Positions 58,334 to 64,000 of a stretch of 64,000 nucleotides of DNA are shown here, in pieces. Every line of letters starts with the position of its first letter. Within the stretch, counting starts at the first letter, position 1. Origin of the DNA: Ceratothoa steindachneri (lineage: Eukaryota; Arthropoda; Malacostraca; Isopoda; Cymothoidae); the NCBI GenBank assembly GCA_963969495.1, contig OZ018326.1:178539497-178603496 (forward strand), written 5' to 3'. The notes below the pieces were generated by a model, which was not told where the DNA came from, did no database searches, and saw nothing but the letters and a program-made list of their open reading frames with translations. The position numbers and the translations under genes were made by a program.

Positions 58334-58394
58334 TGAGTTTCGAACGCGGTACCGATAGATTTAAACGCCAATGCTCTAGCCATTACGCCACGGC
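58334..58394 (-). repeat. tRNA-derived SINE head (A and B boxes)
   Basis: On the reverse strand, GCCGTGGCGTAATGGC begins at 58394. It contains an A box, TGGCGTAATGG (58380-58390), and is followed 31 bases later by a B box, GCGTTCGAAAC (58337-58347). This is the internal RNA polymerase III promoter of tRNA genes. The 3' acceptor strand does not pair with the 5' end and the sequence runs on into a repeat body, so it is a SINE rather than a working tRNA gene. Confidence 0.75.
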
Positions 58395-59011
58395 TTAGTC
58401 CGTTTTGAGTTGGTAATTGAATGGGCTATTTATATAATCGAGTTGGAAGGAATTTTTTCTCTGATACATTTTTGCACCCCTACATCCCACTTCTAAGCAA
58501 CTTGACTGGCATGAGAATGTGTAGAAGGGAGACTTCGTGAACCTGTTAAATTTTGCACGCTGACGTGCAAAGCATGATTTAGAGGAGTTTGATGTCATTG
58601 TGCAGGAACAACAGTACAAACGATTGCACTTTATGCGTTCCAGAACAAAGGTATAGATAACACTGGGGAACAATGTATTTGGTCAATTGACAAAAGTACA
58701 TTTTCCTACCTAATTCGAGCATACTGAATTCAAATCTAAAATCAGATTCTCTCTAAATGCTACAGATATTTCGTAAAATCGAAAACTAATATTATACAAT
58801 AATTTTCATTTTATCATGCCTACCATCATGCACTGAAGTAATTTTGAATCATCCTTTTGCGTTATTTATAGCAATGCAGGTTTTTTTGCACAAACATTCT
58901 ATTGCATATGAAAAGAAACTTGAATTACACATTAGGAATGCAAATACTGTAATCAAATAGATACTAATTTATGAATGACCGTATATCAGGCTGGAGGACC
59001 GCTTCTCAACT
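58395..59011. other. No recognised feature
   Basis: AT-rich sequence between the SINE head and the LGLMKQ-family gene. No motif supported. Confidence 0.45.
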
Positions 59012-60708
59012 TCAAGCGGGCAAAAATTTGCGTTTGTAACTCTTTCTCTTATAAGTCTTTTCTGGCTGATCTCTTCTAATCGTCCACCAGTAGGCCGCCA
59101 TCATGTGTCTATCCCAGTGACCTCGGTAGCGCTCTTTCATCGCATCAAATCCTGATGGAAGCGTTTCCCTTGTTTGCCGCTCACGGCTCCCAGATTCTCT
59201 GGCAAACGGTCGAGGTGACTATTTAGGGAATGCAGCTTCACACTCATGTTGCATTGCAGATCACGATATGATAAAAGCATATTAGTAACCTGATCCTCGT
59301 AGTTATGAGCTTCTTTGTTTCCCAAGATGTTAAGAACAACGGCAGAAAATGAGAGCCAGGTTGCCTTCTCATTTTCATTCATAGTGTTCAAGAATCTAGA
59401 ATCACTCATAAGACTTCGGATTTGGGTGCCATCAAATTTTCCTGCTTTTATTTTTTCATATGACAAAGCAGGAAACGCCGATACTATGTACTGAAAACAA
59501 TTATTGTCAGTGCTCAACGCCTTGACATACTGCTTCATCAACCCAAGGTTGCGATGAAGTGGATGGAAAACAATCTTCTCTCGACTTACGATTGGCTCAT
59601 TACCAATGTTTGGCATTCCTGCTTCCAAAGTTTCCCGAACTGGCCAATCATTTTGGAACCAGTGTTTGTCACGGGCTCGACTGTCCTACATACAGATATA
59701 GCATGAAAACTTTGTATATCCCTTATGCTGGCCAAGGAGGAAGTTGTCCATCTTAAGGTCTACACATGTGATCCAATTGTGTTCATGGTACTTAAGTAAA
59801 TCCATGACCATTATTATTTCATTGTAAGTTTCTCGCAGATGGACAGAGTGACCGAAAGGAACTGCACCTAAGTCATTGCCATTGTGCAAAAGGACACACT
59901 TGAGGTTATGGTTGGAGCTATCCAAAACCAGTCTCCACTCAGCAGGGATATAGGTGCCAAGTCCCAACTCAGTAAAAATCCCAGGAACATCGTGGCAGTA
60001 TACAAATTGTTTGTCCTCAGAGAAATACTTAACAAATGTACTCTCTTTTATTCGGTAATATGATAGCCGTACCGACCTGTCAAGTATATGTCTTTCCCTC
60101 AACCTGGAGGCTAAAAGTTTTGCAGCTTTCTTGTAGAGCGCCAAATCACGTATCAAGTCATTCAAATCCTCTTGATTGAAACAGTGAGGAGCTAATGACT
60201 GTTCAGCATCTGATAATGAATCTCCAGACTTTGAATCAATTCCGTGGACGTCCATATCAGGTACATCATTTTCATCATTTGAGGAAGCATGTCCACTGAA
60301 AATCGGAACTGGTAAAGACTCAGAATGTGGTACTAGCCGGATCGCCGAGGGAATGTTGGGGTAGTCGATCTTGTAACGATTTTTCTTGCCAATCCCTTTC
60401 GTATTCACCAAACAGAAATAGCAGTCCGATACATGATCTTTTGGCTCTCGCCACATCATGGAGATTCCATAAGGAAAACTATTTCTCTTTCCTTTCGTCC
60501 ACTTACGAAGATGTTCCACACAACTATGGCAAACAGTATATGGGGCCCACTTCTTATCTTGATCGCCAAGAGGAACATCAACATATGCCTTATAATTGCA
60601 GATCACAAAGTTTGATATATTGCGCCTTTGACGAACTAGCATGTAACAGCCACATATGTAGCTGAAGGTGTCTGGATCATTAATGCAATTTCCTCTTGAC
60701 GAAGCCAT
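59012..60708 (-). pseudogene. LGLMKQ-family gene, best copy (locus 5)
   Basis: The start at 60708 (MASSRGNCINDPDTFSYICG) is chosen because the match to other loci and the family begin here. The extra 37 codons upstream are AT-rich. Cys/His sites: C19, C21, C60-x2-C63, H66, H92 and C96-x2-C99 (DHVSDCYFC). Later come LKCVLLHNGNDLG, D317 in CVDLKMDNFLLGQ, and C336-x2-C339. Codon 341 is TAG (59688-59686), where the family has Trp (C-x2-C-x-W-D-S-R-A-R). The frame then continues DSRARDKHW, LHRNLGLMKQYVKAL, GTQIRSLM and GKRFHQDLM, and shifts near 59140 into MKERYRGHWDRHMMAAYWW. The final stop is at 59014-59012. Total about 560 codons. I know this family as repeated in many arthropod and mollusc genomes. 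Its function is unknown. Confidence 0.85.
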
Positions 60709-60819
60709 CACTCTAACATGAGACCTGAAAAAGGAAACAATAATGTCAATAGTTGACATAATGACACTTATTACTATCTTACTATTATATACTGTCAAGT
60801 ATTTGCTTTTTCCAAGCAC

Positions 60820-61849
60820 CCTCTCTGTCCGTCCGGAGGACAGTTTTCGGGGAAACGAGAAATTAGAAATTACAGAATAACTATAGCATGTAGGTAAAAA
60901 ATGGATTATATATTTGAAATCAGCATAAAAAACTAATTCAAATTGGCAGATAAATAAATCTAAGTCACCAGAAAATGTGATTAAAATTCTTTCCCTCTTG
61001 AGAAATATGAGTTAGGAAATCTTTGTTGTTTCATTGTTGTAGCTCATCATTCAGGACGTCATCCTGTGCAGTTGTATTCAACAGTGTGGAACCGTGGGTA
61101 ACTGCGTTTATCTCAATTATTTATATACATCCGCTTTTGTGTTTATATCATATTTAATGCGCGGATGTTGGTAGTATATTGAGATATATAATTAAGTTGC
61201 TTAGTAACTCCGTTACAGTGGTCAAAACTGTTTTTATTGAAGACTGTGTCCAAATGTTTGTGGTCGACGTAAACACAAAATTCTCTGCCTTCACGAAAGT
61301 GTCTAAAATGTTTTATGCAAAGGTAAATGTCAAAAAGTTCACGTCCAAAAACGCTGTAAAGTGTTGCGGCAGGTTGGAGCTTCTTTGAATAAAATACGAC
61401 GGTTACTTAATGTTCAGGATTGTTTCGTTTTAATATTCCTCATGTCACAAAATCGGGTGCATCAACTGTTAAGCTTATTGCAGCATTAGCAAATCGGATT
61501 GCCAATGTAACCACATTTTGTATAGCACTCTTGGCAGTTTCAAACGCTTGCAAGTTATCTTTAGTCGATTTAATCTTTTTTCAATTTGTACTTATATCAA
61601 ATCAACACGTGCAATGGAACAAGAATACTAGCACAATTTCTAATTTCTTCACTAACGCGAGAAATCGAAGTAACTCATTTTGATCATTTGGCACTGGATA
61701 ATTTGATATCACATCACACTTTATTTTAGTGGTGTAAAACCGTCTTGAAATATAACTTGAACAAGGAACTCTAAACTAAATTGATTAAAAATCAACTCAG
61801 ACGCCTTTATTATGACATCCTATTTTTCTAAGCATTGATATTAGAAGGA
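60820..61849. other. No recognised feature
   Basis: Upstream region of the LGLMKQ-family gene. No TATA box or splice pattern is convincing. Two short forward frames (61179-61388, 61420-61683) have no known domain. Confidence 0.45.
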
Positions 61850-62400
61850 TAAGTGTTCTATATGTTCATCTTCATTTGAACTGGCCAAGAGTACCTCGTC
61901 GAAGTACGTATAAATAGTATCCAAGCCCCTGATAACTTCCTCCAAAACCTCTGCGAAGGTGTGTGTTGCATTCCTTAATCTGAATGGCATTTTGACATAT
62001 TCAAACAATCCATATGTGGCGAAGAATTTAGTCTGAAAAATTTTAAGGCCTCGAGAAGAATATGATGTGATGTGTTAACGATATCGACCCTGCTCTAAAT
62101 AAATTTTCCATAGAGAATGGAAATGAAGTCCTGGACGCTTGAAACGGGACATCTCTCCAGGATGGTGTCAAGTTAAAAGACCAATAGTTTCCACATGGTC
62201 TACAATCACCCGACTCTCTTGGAACCAGGCAGAGAAGATGACCTGCTGCTTTTGGAACGTCTTACTTTTCCAAGATCCATCATAAACTAGAATAAGATAG
62301 AATTCTCAATTAGTAGCTCTCAGCTTGTCTAGATCAAGACCTCTGGGTTGGCCTAACACCGGTGTTGCTTTCCTTGATATTCTATGTGATTGTGTGTTTC
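61850..62400 (-). pseudogene. Reverse transcriptase of relic E
   Basis: Across shifts the reading has CPVSSVQDFISILYGK, then FATYGLFEYVKMPFRLRNAT (F-E-F-x-x-M-P-F-G-L-x-N-A), HTFAEVLEEVIRGLDTIYTY and FDEVLLASSNEDEHI (active site Y-x-D-D reading Y-F-D-E). Stops are frequent. It is a Ty3/gypsy type enzyme of the group with G-A-D-F-L proteases. Confidence 0.82.
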
Positions 62401-62414
62401 AAGGTATCACCTGG

Positions 62415-62900
62415 TTACATCAGATTGAGAATGCCATGGAATTGATGAAAAAGGCACCAATAGAGTGTCACGGGAAGAATGTGAAACAGTACTGATATAT
62501 GAGCGTCATTTATGGATGCCTGTATATTGGTAACAGAAACCTGTATAGTCTTTTCATATAAACAACCATTGTTAAGCTCAACTCGATACCTATAATGTTT
62601 GAGAAAATCAGCGCCGATTATGCGATTCTGCACAGGCGCACAGATGAAAATCTTGGGAAAGACCGGTGAGCATGATGAGTTTCGTGAGTAGGAATATGCG
62701 AACCGTTAACAGTATAGAGTGTTTTGGAATCGGGAGAGGGATGAACACATGTTCAAGGATATTCTATGTAAACACCGTAAACGTAAACACCGGAATTAAT
62801 GAAGAATTTGATTCCAGTTATGCCATACATTTTTAAAACAGGCTAGCAGAGCGAGAAATCGACGCTATTCGGATTTCCTTCTTTGGTGTCACGGATAAAA
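62415..62900 (-). pseudogene. Aspartic protease of relic E
   Basis: FFINSGVYVYGV is in the place of F-L-V-D-T-G-A (Asp now Asn), then LYTVNGSHIPTHE and NRIIGADFLKHYRYRVELNN, the second conserved strand (I-L-G-A-D-F-L). Inactive. Confidence 0.7.
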
Positions 62901-62989
62901 AATTGAAGGCTGGTTTGCACTTTCTGGCATCATTTCTAAACTTAGAATGCTAATAACATACTTATCCGACACTCGAACGATGCCTTTTC

Positions 62990-63490
62990 CTAAATTTCGA
63001 TCGAGAATGGCTTCCATATTGTGGATTCCGTTTTATAAGAGAATAAAATGGTTAAATTGTTGAGTCAACTCTTCTACTTTCTTTTCCAACTCTGATTGAA
63101 TATTTATGTTGGGGATTAGAGCAGGGTCGATTTCTACAACTTTGTCCTCGGTTTCGGGTAGCTTCTCCACCTGGGCTGCAAGGTCCATTGTGGCCATCAC
63201 GTGTTGGGCTGACGAAGGAAGATTATGAAAGAATAGTTGTCTGAAAATATCATTATCAATGTTAATGCAGTCTCACTCAAAACGCATTGCTTAGCTCTTA
63301 TCATTTGAATGGGGTTGCTGTCTTCAATTTTTTTCCGAAATTAGATGCTGCAGATAATGGGGATCTTCTGGTCGTTGTGATGGTCGGCCTTCATCATATT
63401 TTAAATAATGAGGTGCAAGATCTAGTATATGTTACTCGCAGGCAGAGGGGACAAAACGTAGTCGTACTTCTTTAACTTGGGTAATCCTTG
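62990..63490 (-). pseudogene. gag of relic E, C-terminal part
   Basis: VLSPLPASN near 63440 and RQLFFHNLPSSAQHVMATMD near 63215, then EKLPETEDKVVEIDP and SELEKKVEELTQQFNHF, a predicted coiled-coil end. The pattern L-x-x-L-P-x-x-x-x-x-V-x-A...L-A-x-x-A-D-x-V is typical of this gypsy gag group. No zinc knuckle found. Confidence 0.65.
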
Positions 63491-64000
63491 CCAAGTTTAA
63501 ATGAGGTTCCACTTGAAGAAACCAGATGGCTGGATCATGTGACTAGAAGACGTCTTCAGACATTTTCGTTAAAAGATGATCAAAAGCCAATATGCGATGA
63601 GGAAATGGTGACGCAAGGCCACCAACTCCAGAGAGTGACCAATATAAAAAAACATATTCAACAGGGTGAATAAAGTAAAGGGTCCCTAGTGCGGTCGTAT
63701 GTCTATATAAAACTCCCATCGCGGACATCAACTCTACTGTGTGAAAACCCCTGTAGGACAGTGTCCGCATTTAGATCGTTAGGCTAACAGGAGTGAAGTT
63801 ACCGTTAGTTATATGCCTAATGCTATTCTAAGACACAGCCTATGTAATTCTTCTAAGCTATCCATAGCAGAATTGCATACAACGAGAATAACTAGACATC
63901 CTGGCTTTTACTGATTTATTTAAAACGTCTTCAAAAATTTATTCAGGATATTTTATAAAATAAGAACAATTAACAGGTAACTACTGCAAACATAAATATT
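63491..64000. other. No certain feature; possible LTR remains
   Basis: A TATA-like string lies at 63701-63711. Nothing else can be supported. If relic E kept a 5' LTR it would be here, but no second copy exists in the window to define it. Confidence 0.35.

Larger units (their letters stand above)
61850..63490 (-). mobile_element. Ty3/gypsy relic E (gag-protease-reverse transcriptase)
   Basis: Reverse-strand order is gag (about 63480-62990), protease (about 62900-62415) and reverse transcriptase (about 62400-61850), conventional for gypsy. It is a different lineage from elements A-C: gag has LSPLPASN and LFFHNLPSSAQHVMA, and the protease ends RIIGADFLKHYR. LTRs were not found. A TATA-like string (tctatataaaa, 63701-63711) at the right may belong to a lost LTR. 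RNase H and integrase would lie left of 61850 and were not seen. Confidence 0.8.

Noticed and set aside
58334..58394. A functional tRNA gene
   Set aside because: A and B boxes are good, but the acceptor strand does not pair and the sequence continues into a repeat body, so it is called a SINE head.
59686..59688. Programmed stop-codon readthrough or selenocysteine-like recoding in the LGLMKQ-family gene
   Set aside because: The codon is TAG at a Trp (TGG) position, one base away, and a frameshift also breaks the gene. Simple mutation explains it.
58981..60840. Terminal inverted repeats around the best LGLMKQ-family copy (ggaggac strings near 58994 and 60836)
   Set aside because: Only seven bases agree, not in a consistent inverted layout, so chance is likely.

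Overview
This is an AT-rich eukaryotic, non-coding window made almost entirely of decayed transposable elements and simple repeats. I found no convincing host gene, no rRNA and no functional tRNA gene. The mix of mariner, Tc1, hAT, Ty3/gypsy, LINE and Penelope-like elements, long (TA)n, (GA)n and (TC)n tracts and a tRNA-derived SINE points to an invertebrate. The mariner types are ones I associate with crustaceans such as sea lice, but that is recall and not proof. Class calls below come from reading translated motifs, not from database searches.

Layout. 1-2775: 5' end of a hAT element next to the 3' end and LTR of a gypsy-like element; the first 1.78 kb recurs at 35988-37763. 3375-6269: an LTR element (A) with two ~1 kb LTRs and a gutted interior. 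6540-7870: a wrecked copy of a widespread, functionally unknown zinc-motif gene family, here called the LGLMKQ family after one of its motifs. 8711-9545: a 5'-truncated LINE. 10900-11840: a Tc1 relic. 12056-14275: a degenerate (GGCTA)n satellite bracketed by a 128-bp repeat. 16690-20820: four different mariner-like transposons in a row. 21880-25575: a long LINE. 25575-27770: an LGLMKQ-family copy split by a solo LTR.

29413-33994 (element B) is the most complete LTR element. It has a perfect 5-bp target duplication, gag, protease, a pre-integrase-like stretch lying before reverse transcriptase, then RNase H and a stop. This suggests a Ty3/gypsy element with the Ty1/copia-like domain order known from Gmr1-type elements. 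34862-37245 joins an LGLMKQ fragment to a hAT transposase. 39030-43594 (C) and 50883-54083 (C-prime, reverse strand) are two members of one related LTR family, both with large internal deletions. 44564-45430 is another LGLMKQ copy. 47306-48716 is a nest of a Penelope-like element and a palindromic MITE in (TA)n DNA. 49556-50560 is a Tc1 relic. 55021-58394 holds microsatellite, tandem repeats, a foldback element, a mariner scrap and a SINE. 59012-60708 is the best-preserved LGLMKQ-family gene, broken by one nonsense codon and one frameshift. 61850-63490 is an ordinary gypsy relic.

Nothing here forms an operon or pathway. The relations are those of transposons: nesting, recombination and shared ancestry. 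The items most worth pursuing are the LGLMKQ family (five loci), the domain order of elements B and C, and the repeated primer-binding leader of C and C-prime.
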